Of a stretch of 64,000 bases of DNA, positions 1-8,007 are shown in pieces (position 1 is the first letter of the stretch; every line of letters begins with the position of its first letter). Origin of the DNA: Glaciecola punicea ACAM 611 (GTDB taxonomy: Bacteria > Pseudomonadota > Gammaproteobacteria > Enterobacterales > Alteromonadaceae). Below the pieces are notes generated by a model. The model was not told the origin of the DNA. It searched no databases and was given only the letters and a program-made list of their open reading frames with translations. The stretch spans positions 62,001 to 126,000 of the forward strand of contig NZ_BAET01000013.1 of NCBI RefSeq assembly GCF_000252165.1, given 5' to 3'. The position numbers and the translations under genes are program-made.

Positions 1-86
1 AAACACCACACTTAAACTAAAAACCATCCTTGTCAATATACTCTGAATAGTATATTTTCACTGCTCAATTGAAAAGGAATTCAATA

Positions 87-377
87 ATGAAACAACCATG
101 TGTTTACATCACAACAAACCGCAACAATACAACCCTATACATTGGCGTGACCAGTAATTTGGTCCAGCGTATTTATCAACATAAAATCAAATTATTCAAG
201 GGCTTTACTGCGCAGTATAACGTTGACAAGCTTGTATATTTTGAACAGTTTGAAGATATGGAAAGCGCCATTACTCGTGAAAAACGGTTGAAAGTATGGA
301 AAAGAGATTGGAAAAACCGGCTTATTAATGAGATGAATCCTTGTTGGAAAGAGTTGTATTTTGATTTGATGTGTTGA
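87..377 (+). CDS. Small GIY-YIG domain nuclease
   Basis: A 96-residue single-domain GIY-YIG protein. The two signature strands are visible as VYI (residues 6-8) and YIG (18-20), followed by the conserved Arg28 and His32, a probable metal-binding Glu65 and an Asn84-Pro85 pair near the end. An in-frame TTG lies 18 bases upstream, but ATG 87 is preceded by an AAAAGGAA ribosome-binding site and is preferred. Family members cut DNA; small stand-alone versions like this one are known as multi-copy or repeat-associated genes, and some are reported to act on specific single-stranded sequences. An array of palindromic repeats starts a few bases after the stop codon. The physiological role is not known. 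Confidence 0.85.
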   Translation: MKQPCVYITTNRNNTTLYIGVTSNLVQRIYQHKIKLFKGFTAQYNVDKLVYFEQFEDMESAITREKRLKVWKRDWKNRLINEMNPCWKELYFDLMC

Positions 378-382
378 GGGTG

Positions 383-543
383 TCCTTGCCTTCGCAAGGA
401 TGACGCGGTGGATGTTTGGGGGGTCCTTGCCTTCGCAAGGGTGACGCGGTGGATGTTTCAAACCTAGATGACGCGGTGGATGTTTGGGGGGTCCTTGCCT
501 TCGCAAGGATGATGCGGTGGATGTTTCAAACCTAGATGACGCG
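383..543. repeat. Palindromic repeat array behind the GIY-YIG gene
   Basis: Three copies of a short hairpin (CCTTGC, loop CTTC, GCAAGG) lie at 384-399, 425-440 and 493-508. Around them are five copies or part-copies of a GATGACGCGGTGGATGTTT-like segment. The second part is a near-perfect 68-bp tandem duplication (408-475 and 476-543, two differences). The array fills the gap between the GIY-YIG gene and the 3' end of mutS. It resembles dispersed intergenic palindromic repeats of proteobacteria; whether it recurs elsewhere in this genome cannot be seen here. Confidence 0.8.
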
Positions 544-549
544 AGGATG

Positions 550-3258
550 TTACTTATCCTCATTCAAACGAGCTTTCAATTGATACAGCATCGCTTGGCT
601 TTCGCGTGGGCTAAGCGAGTCTAAATCTAATGCGGTAAGGGCGGTTTCTAGCCAATGTGGCTCGTCTAGCAAAATACTAAGTTGTCTATTGGCGTCTGCT
701 TCGCTACTGTTTTTTGCCTGTTTCTTTTTGGGCCGTTTAGGTGAGCTTAAGGGCTCATTGTCTTCAAGCTGCTCGAGCTTTTGCTTAGCTAAATCTATCA
801 CCGCTTTTGGCACACCCGCCAGCTTCGCCACTTGAATACCAAAGCTACCGCTGGCGGCGCCTTGTTCAATGGTATGCATAAACTTAATATCTTCGCCGTA
901 TTCAAGCGCGGTAACATGCACGTTTTCCACGGTTGAAAATAGCTCGGCAAGTTCAGTTAATTCAAAATAGTGCGTGGCGAATAAGGTGAAGCTTTTGGTT
1001 TTTTCAGCAAGCTCTTGGGCGCAGGCCCAGGCAAGAGATAAGCCGTCGAAGGTGCTAGTGCCACGGCCTATTTCATCCATAAGCACTAGGCTGTTAGATG
1101 TGGCATTGTGCATAATGTTGGCGGTTTCAGTCATTTCTACCATGAAGGTAGAGCGGCCAGAGGCAAGGTCGTCGGCGGCGCCTATGCGGGTGAATATTTG
1201 ATCGATAGGGCCTATTTTGGCCTCGGTCGCTGGCACAAAGCAGCCTATGTAGGCCAAGATCACGATAAGCGCGGTTTGGCGCATATAGGTCGATTTCCCG
1301 CCCATGTTGGGGCCCGTCACCATTAACATGCGGCGTTTATTGTCCATGTAAATAGGGTTGGCAATAAACGGGGCCTGCATCACTTTTTCTACCACTAAAT
1401 GGCGACCGTTATTGTAAGAAAGAGTATTTTCCTTGACCAGTTCAGGCTGATATAAATGCAGGCTGTTGGCGCAGTGAGCAAAGTTTGTCATTACGTCAAG
1501 CTTAGCAATGTGGGCTGCGCTGTTTAGCAAACTTGAAAGCTGCGGAATAATAACGTCGAATAAATCTTCATATAGGCGTTTTTCTAAGGCGAGGGCCCGG
1601 CTTTGGCTGGTCAGGACTTTGTCTTCATGATCTTTTAGTTCTGGAATAATATAGCGCTCATTGTTTTTGAGCGTTTGTCTTCTTATATAATCAGCGGGTA
1701 CCTGAGCGCTGTTAGCACGACTTACCTCTATATAAAAACCATGCACTTTATTGTAGTTAACTTTGAGTGTACTGATGCCCGTGCGCTCTCGTTCTCGGGC
1801 CTCTAACTGGTGTAGGTAGTCGGTTGCGCCGTCGGCTAAATCGCGTAAATGGTCAAGCTCTTCGTTGAAGCCAGGTCTTATAACACCGCCGTCTCTTAGT
1901 ACAACGGGCGGGTTGTCTATTATCGCTTGTTCAAGTAACAAAGCGAGCTGGGGGTATTCGCTAATGTGGGTTTTGTATAGCTTGATGTGTTGATTCGATG
2001 CTTCACCTGAATCATCTTTTGAATGTCCATCTGGCAAATGACTTACAGAATCAGTCACTAAGCCTTGTAATAAATGCTGCAGATTCGGCAGGCTCGATAG
2101 CGCAATTGACAGGCGAGCAAAGTCTCTTGGCCTTGCACTTCTTAATGCTACTCTTGCTAAAATTCGCTCTACGTCGCCTATCTGCTTTAAAACGTCTTGA
2201 AATTCTTCTAAATCTTCACCTAACAGGCTGTTTATAAGGCTATGGCGATGGGCTATCTCGTGGTGGCTAGTGGTGGGCCTGTGTAAATAACGCTGCAGTA
2301 AACGCGAGCCCATGTTAGTAGAAGTATGGTCAATCGCCGCTAACAAAGTATGCTGCGTGCTGCCAGACAAGGTGCGCGTAAGCTCTAAGTTTTGCTGAGT
2401 GGCAGCGTCCATCAATAAACTGTCGGTAAGTGACTCTTGATGAATGGCGCTTATGTGCACAAGCGAAGTACGCTGAGTTTCATTAATATATTGTAGAACA
2501 CAGCCTGCGCTGCGAATTCCCACCGCCTTGGTGTTTATGCCAAAACCGTCTAGGTTGTGGGTGTCAAACTGTTGATTAAGTTTACTAATAGCGGTTTGGT
2601 GATCAAATTCCCACTCGGGTCTTTTTCTTTTGCCATTTATGTTGTTTAAAAGGTGCACAAAACTGGCACCTTCTGGATAAAGTAGTTCAGTGGGCTTTAT
2701 ACGCGCTAAATTAGCCTGTAAAGCTTGCTCAGACTGGCAGTCAAGAAAGTTAAAACGCCCAGATGCAAGCTCTATGTAGGCAATGCCAAAGGTATGACTT
2801 GTGTTGTTTTCGCCACTGTTTACACTATTAGCACTGTGTCGTTTTTTTTTGCTCGCGCAAACCGCCGCTAAGACCGATTCACTACGCTCGTCTAACAAAG
2901 CTTCATCTGTAATAGTGCCTGGGGTCAGAATACGCACAACTTTGCGATCAACCGGTCCTTTGGAGGTGGCCGGATCGCCCACTTGTTCGCAAATAGCGAC
3001 CGAAAGGCCCATCTTAACCAGTTTAGCTAAGTAATTTTCAGCGGCGTGATAAGGTACACCGGCCATAGGAATTGGGTCGCCATTGGCTTTGCCTCTAGCG
3101 GTAAGCGAAATATTCAGTAGCTGAGAGGCTTTTTTCGCGTCGTCAAAAAAAAGCTCATAAAAATCGCCCATTCTATAAAATAGCAGCTGTTCGGGGTGCT
3201 CAGCTTTTATTTTAAGATACTGGGTCATCATTGGCGTATTTTCAGGTTTGTTAGACAT
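550..3258 (-). CDS. mutS: DNA mismatch repair protein MutS
   Basis: Mismatch-recognition ATPase of methyl-directed repair. At 902 residues it is somewhat longer than E. coli MutS (853), mainly through low-complexity linker insertions near residues 140-155 and 410-425 and an extended Lys-rich stretch near the C-terminus. The mismatch-binding motif GDFYELF (Phe33, Glu35) is intact in domain I. The Walker A motif GPNMGGKST (about residue 648) and the Walker B/D-loop [12 protein letters not shown] (about 724) define the C-terminal ABC-type ATPase. The gene is divergent from pncC-recA, an arrangement known from several gammaproteobacteria. Its stop codon abuts the repeat array downstream. Confidence 0.98.
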   Translation of the reverse strand: MSNKPENTPMMTQYLKIKAEHPEQLLFYRMGDFYELFFDDAKKASQLLNISLTARGKANGDPIPMAGVPYHAAENYLAKLVKMGLSVAICEQVGDPATSKGPVDRKVVRILTPGTITDEALLDERSESVLAAVCASKKKRHSANSVNSGENNTSHTFGIAYIELASGRFNFLDCQSEQALQANLARIKPTELLYPEGASFVHLLNNINGKRKRPEWEFDHQTAISKLNQQFDTHNLDGFGINTKAVGIRSAGCVLQYINETQRTSLVHISAIHQESLTDSLLMDAATQQNLELTRTLSGSTQHTLLAAIDHTSTNMGSRLLQRYLHRPTTSHHEIAHRHSLINSLLGEDLEEFQDVLKQIGDVERILARVALRSARPRDFARLSIALSSLPNLQHLLQGLVTDSVSHLPDGHSKDDSGEASNQHIKLYKTHISEYPQLALLLEQAIIDNPPVVLRDGGVIRPGFNEELDHLRDLADGATDYLHQLEARERERTGISTLKVNYNKVHGFYIEVSRANSAQVPADYIRRQTLKNNERYIIPELKDHEDKVLTSQSRALALEKRLYEDLFDVIIPQLSSLLNSAAHIAKLDVMTNFAHCANSLHLYQPELVKENTLSYNNGRHLVVEKVMQAPFIANPIYMDNKRRMLMVTGPNMGGKSTYMRQTALIVILAYIGCFVPATEAKIGPIDQIFTRIGAADDLASGRSTFMVEMTETANIMHNATSNSLVLMDEIGRGTSTFDGLSLAWACAQELAEKTKSFTLFATHYFELTELAELFSTVENVHVTALEYGEDIKFMHTIEQGAASGSFGIQVAKLAGVPKAVIDLAKQKLEQLEDNEPLSSPKRPKKKQAKNSSEADANRQLSILLDEPHWLETALTALDLDSLSPRESQAMLYQLKARLNEDK

Positions 3259-3523
3259 ATTTATTATTATCTTTTTAATGTGTGGCGAAAATGTAAGAGG
3301 ACGACGCGATATTTACTTTATTTTAAAACGCCACTGGCAGTTTAACCATGGTGAGTCTTAATGACCATAGATAAGCACTTTTCTTAGCGAATACTGATTA
3401 TTACTGCCACTTAGGGTGGTAATTGGTGACTCAGCATATAATAAATTTGTACCCGCGATTATGGGCCTTTGTGATCATTACGTGTATTCTATGAGAATTA
3501 TGAGCAACTAAAAAGATGTAGCC

Positions 3524-4027
3524 TTGATTAACTTTACGATAAATCAAAAAAAAGAACTTGCGACCACGCTGGGTGAATTATTACTCGCCAAAAATGCCAC
3601 AGTCGCTTCCGTAGAATCGTGCACTGGCGGCGGGGTTGCTAGCGCAATCACCGAGATTGCGGGCTCCTCACAGTGGTTCAATCAAGCGTGGGTAACCTAC
3701 TCTAATGATGCTAAGCATTCGCTAGTTGGCGTAGACGCAGATGTAATAGACTCATTTGGCGCTGTCTCGCAGCAGGTGGTTATTCAAATGGCAGAGAAAG
3801 GCGCGGCGCTTGCTAAGGCTGATTTGTGCATATCAATTAGCGGCGTGGCGGGTCCTGGCGGCGGCAGTGAAGACAAACCCGTTGGTCTTGTGTGGTTTGC
3901 AATAGCAGGCAGTGGCATCAAAACCACCTATAGCTTTAATCGACGCTTCACCGGAGATCGTTCTCAAGTGCGAGAGCAGGCAATCGTACTTGCGCTTAAA
4001 AAACTGGTCCAATGCCTAGCAGACTAA
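3524..4027 (+). CDS. pncC: Nicotinamide-nucleotide amidase (CinA C-terminal family)
   Basis: A 167-residue stand-alone CinA C-terminal domain, the same size as E. coli PncC (about 165). It deamidates nicotinamide mononucleotide to nicotinate mononucleotide in NAD salvage. Visible family motifs are ESCTGG (catalytic Ser32), the GAVS segment and the glycine-rich SGVAGPGGGSEDKPVG stretch. The start is a TTG with only a weak ribosome-binding site (AAGATG); no better in-frame start is present. It sits immediately upstream of recA, the common cinA/pncC-recA pairing, but the recA promoter and SOS box lie between the two, so recA can be transcribed independently. Confidence 0.93.
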   Translation: MINFTINQKKELATTLGELLLAKNATVASVESCTGGGVASAITEIAGSSQWFNQAWVTYSNDAKHSLVGVDADVIDSFGAVSQQVVIQMAEKGAALAKADLCISISGVAGPGGGSEDKPVGLVWFAIAGSGIKTTYSFNRRFTGDRSQVREQAIVLALKKLVQCLAD

Positions 4028-4175
4028 ACCATATTGAGTCTGTTACCATATAACGGTATTACTAGCTGCTTATACGTAAGCAGTTTGCTACTTTTATACA
4101 TTTTACCTTTTTAGGGCTGTAATTGTGTTTAATGGCTGAAAAAACAGTTAGTTACTAAATAACTTAAATAAATTA

Positions 4176-4203
4176 TTGAAACTGTATGATTATACAGTAT
4201 ACT
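4176..4203 (+). promoter_or_regulatory. recA promoter with LexA (SOS) box
   Basis: The palindrome CTGT-N8-ACAG at 4182-4197 matches the LexA operator consensus exactly. It fills the 16-bp spacer between a -35 hexamer TTGAAA (4176-4181) and a -10 hexamer TATACT (4198-4203), so bound LexA would block RNA polymerase. This is the classical recA arrangement. Transcription would start near 4210, giving a leader of about 130 nt before the GTG start. Confidence 0.93.
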
Positions 4204-4341
4204 TGCGATATAAATGATTGCATGCATGGTTTTACAAGCTTATATTTATCGCGCTTACATAGCCTATTCTACATAGCTGAATCACCCTACATTACGCAAG
4301 CCGAACATAAGATCAAACCAGACGTTAAAAGGATATCTATT

Positions 4342-5412
4342 GTGAGCGACAAAAAGAACCAAGCGCTAACCGCAGCTTTAGGGCAAATTGAAAAGCAGTT
4401 CGGCAAGGGCGCTATTATGCGCTTAGGCGACAACCAAGCACTTGATATTGAGTCAATATCAACAGGCTCACTCACTATCGATATCGCCTTAGGCATAGGC
4501 GGTTTGCCATGCGGCCGTGTTGTTGAAATTTACGGACCAGAGTCGTCGGGTAAAACAACCTTAACCCTACAGGTTATTGCCGAAGCACAGAAAAAAGGTA
4601 AAACCTGCGCATTTGTCGATGCAGAGCATGCTTTAGACCCAATTTATGCAAAAAAGCTAGGCGTAAACATAGATGAGTTGTTAGTGTCACAGCCCGACAC
4701 CGGCGAGCAAGCTTTAGAAATAGTCGATATGCTAGTACGATCAGCAGCGGTTGACGTGGTTGTTATTGACTCGGTGGCTGCACTTACCCCGCGCGCTGAA
4801 ATTGAAGGCGACATGGGCGCGTCGCACGTAGGGCTTCAGGCGCGATTAATGTCGCAGGCTTTACGTAAACTTACCGCTAATATTAAACGTTCAAATACCA
4901 TGGTTATTTTCATTAACCAAATTCGTATGAAAATTGGTGTAATGTTTGGTAACCCTGAAACGACAACCGGCGGTAATGCGCTCAAGTTCTATGCATCTGT
5001 TCGTTTAGATATCCGCCGCATTGGCGCAGTTAAAGACGGTGACGAGGTAGTAGGCAATGAAACCCGAGTGAAGGTGGTCAAAAACAAAGTGGCGCCGCCC
5101 TTTAAACAAGCCGAGTTCCAAATTATGTACGGCTCGGGCATTTCTAAAGAAGCTGAACTAATCGATTTAGGCGTTAGCCAAAAGCTGGTTGAAAAAGCAG
5201 GCGCGTGGTACAGCTATAACGGTGAGCGCATTGGTCAAGGTAAGGCTAACGTGGTGAAGTACTTGAAAGAACATGTATCGATGGCAGAAGAAATTGAAGC
5301 TAAAATTCGTGCTGAGCTATTAATGCCCAAGGCAAAACCTGCAGATGACGCTGAAGCAGTCGCAGAGTCAAAGGCGCCAAAAGCTGCCAAGCAGGCAAAA
5401 GCACCAAACTAA
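4342..5412 (+). CDS. recA: Recombinase RecA
   Basis: DNA-dependent ATPase of homologous recombination and co-protease for LexA cleavage. The protein is 356 residues from GTG 4342 and aligns from its first residues with E. coli RecA (353). Walker A is GPESSGKT (residues 65-72); the [12 protein letters not shown] Walker B strand, loop L1 and the NPETTTGG loop L2 region are all intact. The C-terminus is Ala/Lys-rich rather than strongly acidic as in E. coli. GTG 4342 has an AAAAGGA site at the right spacing. The longer frame opening at ATG 4186 begins inside the LexA box, upstream of the transcription start, so it cannot be the start. No recX follows. Confidence 0.98.
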   Translation: MSDKKNQALTAALGQIEKQFGKGAIMRLGDNQALDIESISTGSLTIDIALGIGGLPCGRVVEIYGPESSGKTTLTLQVIAEAQKKGKTCAFVDAEHALDPIYAKKLGVNIDELLVSQPDTGEQALEIVDMLVRSAAVDVVVIDSVAALTPRAEIEGDMGASHVGLQARLMSQALRKLTANIKRSNTMVIFINQIRMKIGVMFGNPETTTGGNALKFYASVRLDIRRIGAVKDGDEVVGNETRVKVVKNKVAPPFKQAEFQIMYGSGISKEAELIDLGVSQKLVEKAGAWYSYNGERIGQGKANVVKYLKEHVSMAEEIEAKIRAELLMPKAKPADDAEAVAESKAPKAAKQAKAPN

Positions 5413-5580
5413 TGTAGTGGTTCATTAAGTAGACACTTGTCACCAAGGCGCTTAATACCTTGGTGCTCGATGTCTTGCAGCACGGCAGTGTTGACCTAGA
5501 TAGTAAAAAGACCTTAGCAGGTCACTGAAAGTTGCTCTTAGGCTATATCACCTCCGTTTTATTAGCGTGATTGGCCTTTA

Positions 5581-5615
5581 CCCCGTTAGATTCAATGAAT
5601 TTAACGGGGTTTTTT
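5581..5615 (+). terminator. Rho-independent terminator after recA
   Basis: A 13-bp stem (CCCCGTTA... paired with ...TAACGGGG, one G-U pair) with a 3-nt loop is followed by six T residues. It lies 170 bp downstream of recA, next to the 3' end of the convergent rhomboid gene. The T tract is on the plus strand only. The 5413-5580 interval holds no recognisable gene. Confidence 0.9.
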
Positions 5616-5619
5616 GTGC

Positions 5620-6255
5620 TTACAAAACAGCAAAGCACGCTACTGTTAACACCAACACAACGGCGCCTCCTTGCGTAATGTTCTTGCCCCCTCTGCGGGT
5701 GCGGCTATGTTCAGGCAACCATACCATTACGTACGCCAGTGCACCGCCTGCTACTACACCACCAAAATGTCCCCAAAAGGATATGCCGGGTATTAATAAA
5801 GGTAATCCTAAATTAAGCACTACCAGCCCAAATACCGGTGATTTTGTAGGGCTTATACCGCGTCCCCACAAGGTTATAAACATCGCACCGGCTAAACCAA
5901 GAACAGCGCCCGATGCGCCTAAGGTAGGCTGCATAAATCCAAAGCTAAGTACTGCAAGTGTACCGCCTATTAGTGCACCAAAATACATCAAGCTGAATCG
6001 TACACTGCCCAAAGCAGATTCTAGCTGCGGACCCAGCATATATAGCAGGTACATATTAAACGCGATATGCAAAATACTACCGTGTAAAAAACCTGAACTT
6101 ATCATGCGCCAGTACTGCCCGTCTTGTACTAGCGGGCCGTAAAGTAAGCCCATATTGGTTAACATGTCTTGTGTGGCGAACTGTCCTGCAAAAAATAAAA
6201 TGTTGGCTGCCATTATTGTAAGTGTGACCGGGCAGCCTTTGGGTAAAGATGGCAT
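5620..6255 (-). CDS. Rhomboid-family intramembrane serine protease
   Basis: A 211-residue polytopic membrane protein with about six transmembrane segments. The rhomboid catalytic dyad is visible: Ser115 in LGASGAV and His163 in WGHFGG. The HGSxxHIAFN motif (His58, His63, Asn67), which shapes the oxyanion hole, is also present. There is no N-terminal cytoplasmic domain of the GlpG type, so this is a compact rhomboid. An AAAGGA ribosome-binding site precedes the ATG. Substrates cannot be predicted. It is convergent with recA and divergent from the ccm operon. Confidence 0.93.
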   Translation of the reverse strand: MPSLPKGCPVTLTIMAANILFFAGQFATQDMLTNMGLLYGPLVQDGQYWRMISSGFLHGSILHIAFNMYLLYMLGPQLESALGSVRFSLMYFGALIGGTLAVLSFGFMQPTLGASGAVLGLAGAMFITLWGRGISPTKSPVFGLVVLNLGLPLLIPGISFWGHFGGVVAGGALAYVMVWLPEHSRTRRGGKNITQGGAVVLVLTVACFAVL

Positions 6256-6473
6256 GTTTCAAAGATCCTTTAAAATGCAGTGAGTTGTACTCACAAGAAA
6301 CGACGCGCTCAGAATAAAAGCTAAGCCACCAGTATGCAATATTAATTACCAGTATTACGCAATCTTATACCCAGCGTTTCATTCTTATAGCGGAACCGAT
6401 TAATTTACACGATATTTCCGATCATGTAATCACCGTTTTCGCCCGCTAAATAATGCTTTAGCCGCTAAGTTTG

Positions 6474-6482
6474 TGCTATAAT
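6474..6482 (+). promoter_or_regulatory. Extended -10 promoter of the ccm operon
   Basis: TGC-TATAAT at 6474-6482 is a perfect extended -10 element; only a weak -35 is visible upstream. Transcription would begin near 6489. That is downstream of the ATG at 6485 that opens the longest ccmA frame, and it supports the later start at 6515. Confidence 0.6.
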
Positions 6483-6514
6483 TTATGGGTTTTAAAGACA
6501 TACGAGAAAGTCAA

Positions 6515-7252
6515 TTGCCAATTTTAGCCGCTCAGCAATTAAGCTGTGAGAAACAAGACAGAATTTTGTTTCAAGATATCGATTTTTCTATTAGTAGCGG
6601 TGAGCTCGTATTGTTAACAGGTGAAAATGGTGCTGGCAAAACCAGCTTACTTCGCATACTGGTTGGCTTAAGCTCTCCTAACACGGGGCATGTGTCAATT
6701 AATGGCCATGTAATAAAAAAAGACATTAACATTGCGACTGCCAACATTGTATATATAGGACATAAGCTAGGTTTAAGTGGCTTGCTAAGCCCTGTTGAAA
6801 ATTTGCAGTTTTACATGGACTTAATTGGCGCACCCTGTTGCGATACCAACGAAATATTTGACGTACTTTCACTACTTGGGCTTGATGGTTTAGAGGATTT
6901 ACCGCTTAAGCATTTATCAGCAGGACAACAGCGAAGGGTAGCTTTGGCCAAACTGTGGCTTAATAAAAGCGCGAATTTATGGGTGCTCGATGAGCCTTTC
7001 ACCGCGCTTGATGTGGCTACGGTGAGTTTACTAGAGCGACATATAGAAAATTTTTTAAAGCAAGGTGCGACAAATAAGCTTGAAGTAAGTGCAGAAACGG
7101 ATAGTGCAAAAACAAATAGTGCAAAAACAAATAAGGCAAAAACGAAACTACTAGACGACAGCAGTGTCAGCGGTGCAGTAATTATGACTTCACATCAAGC
7201 CACAAGCATAGATCACCACAAAACCTTGTTTGACTTAGAGTTTGCTTGGTAA
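6515..7252 (+). CDS. ccmA: Heme exporter ATP-binding protein CcmA
   Basis: ABC-transporter ATPase of System I cytochrome c maturation; with CcmB it powers release of holo-CcmE from CcmC. Walker A is GENGAGKT (residues 36-43), the signature is LSAGQQRR (about 138) and Walker B is WVLDEP (about 158), with a switch His in SHQ near the C-terminus. TTG 6515 is chosen over ATG 6485 because a GAGAAAG site precedes it, because a promoter -10 overlaps the earlier ATG, and because its first residues align with E. coli CcmA. Between Walker B and the switch His there is an unusual repeat insertion. The stop overlaps the ccmB start (TAATG). Confidence 0.95.
   Translation: MPILAAQQLSCEKQDRILFQDIDFSISSGELVLLTGENGAGKTSLLRILVGLSSPNTGHVSINGHVIKKDINIATANIVYIGHKLGLSGLLSPVENLQFYMDLIGAPCCDTNEIFDVLSLLGLDGLEDLPLKHLSAGQQRRVALAKLWLNKSANLWVLDEPFTALDVATVSLLERHIENFLKQGATNKLEVSAETDSAKTNSAKTNKAKTKLLDDSSVSGAVIMTSHQATSIDHHKTLFDLEFAW
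7088..7147 (+). repeat. 15-bp tandem repeat inside ccmA
   Basis: Four in-frame 15-bp units (7088, 7103, 7118, 7133) encode SAETD, SAKTN, SAKTN and KAKTK. Units 2 and 3 are identical at the DNA level. The repeat falls in the loop between the ATPase core and the switch-His strand, so gain or loss of units would keep the frame. Confidence 0.9.
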
Positions 7253-8007
7253 TGGCATTAGATTCATCAAGTAATTCGCACCTTACAGCAAAGATTAAAA
7301 CGGCAGACACGCAAAGTCGCGCGGCAGCTAATCCGAGCGTTTTATCCGCCTTAAAGGCGGTAGCGAAAAGAGATTTTGCGCTTGCTTACCGTCAACGTGC
7401 GGAACTAATGCAGCCATTAATGTTCTTTATAATGGTGATTACCTTGTTTCCGCTGGCGATGGGCCCTAATCCGCAAACGCTGCAGTTAGTGAGCGGCGCG
7501 GTGGTATGGGTAGCAGCTATATTGTCATTGCTAATGGGGCTTGACCGTCTCTTTCGGGACGACTATGCAAACGGCAGTTTAGAGCAAATGATAATGTCGC
7601 CAACCCCGCTTTACATGGTGGTGTTGGTAAAGGTTATTACGCATTGGTTAGTCAATATCGTGCCTTTGTTGCTTATATCGCCACTGCTGGCACTGTTTTT
7701 AAACATGACCAATACCATGTACCTAACGCTCATATTTACGCTTTTGTTAGGTACGCCGATAATTAGTTTAGTAGGCGCTATTGGGGTGGCCTTAACCGTT
7801 GGCTTACAGCGCTCTGGCGTGCTGGTTGCACTGCTGCTAATACCGCTGTTTATACCGTTACTAATTTTTGCCACATCGGCAATAGAATACGCATCAATGA
7901 ACTTACCTATTGGTGCGCTCCTTGGTATTATAGGGGCCATGTTATTATTTACGTTGGCAACAGCGCCAGCGGTTATCGCATATTCATTAAAGGTCAGCCA
8001 AAACTAA
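7252..8007 (+). CDS. ccmB: Heme exporter membrane subunit CcmB
   Basis: A 251-residue membrane subunit of the CcmABCD complex with six hydrophobic segments. The characteristic N-terminal region (KRDFALAYRQRAELMQPLMFF) aligns with the CcmB family, which usually has about 220 residues. The surplus is a Ser/Ala/Lys-rich N-terminal tail of about 30 residues. ATG 7252 overlaps the ccmA stop, so the two genes are probably translationally coupled; an in-frame TTG six bases upstream is less likely. The stop codon overlaps the ccmC start in the same TAATG fashion. Confidence 0.94.
   Translation: MALDSSSNSHLTAKIKTADTQSRAAANPSVLSALKAVAKRDFALAYRQRAELMQPLMFFIMVITLFPLAMGPNPQTLQLVSGAVVWVAAILSLLMGLDRLFRDDYANGSLEQMIMSPTPLYMVVLVKVITHWLVNIVPLLLISPLLALFLNMTNTMYLTLIFTLLLGTPIISLVGAIGVALTVGLQRSGVLVALLLIPLFIPLLIFATSAIEYASMNLPIGALLGIIGAMLLFTLATAPAVIAYSLKVSQN

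Noticed and set aside
192-563. Minus-strand frame of 123 codons across the repeat array
   Set aside because: It only translates the antisense of the GIY-YIG gene and the repeats.
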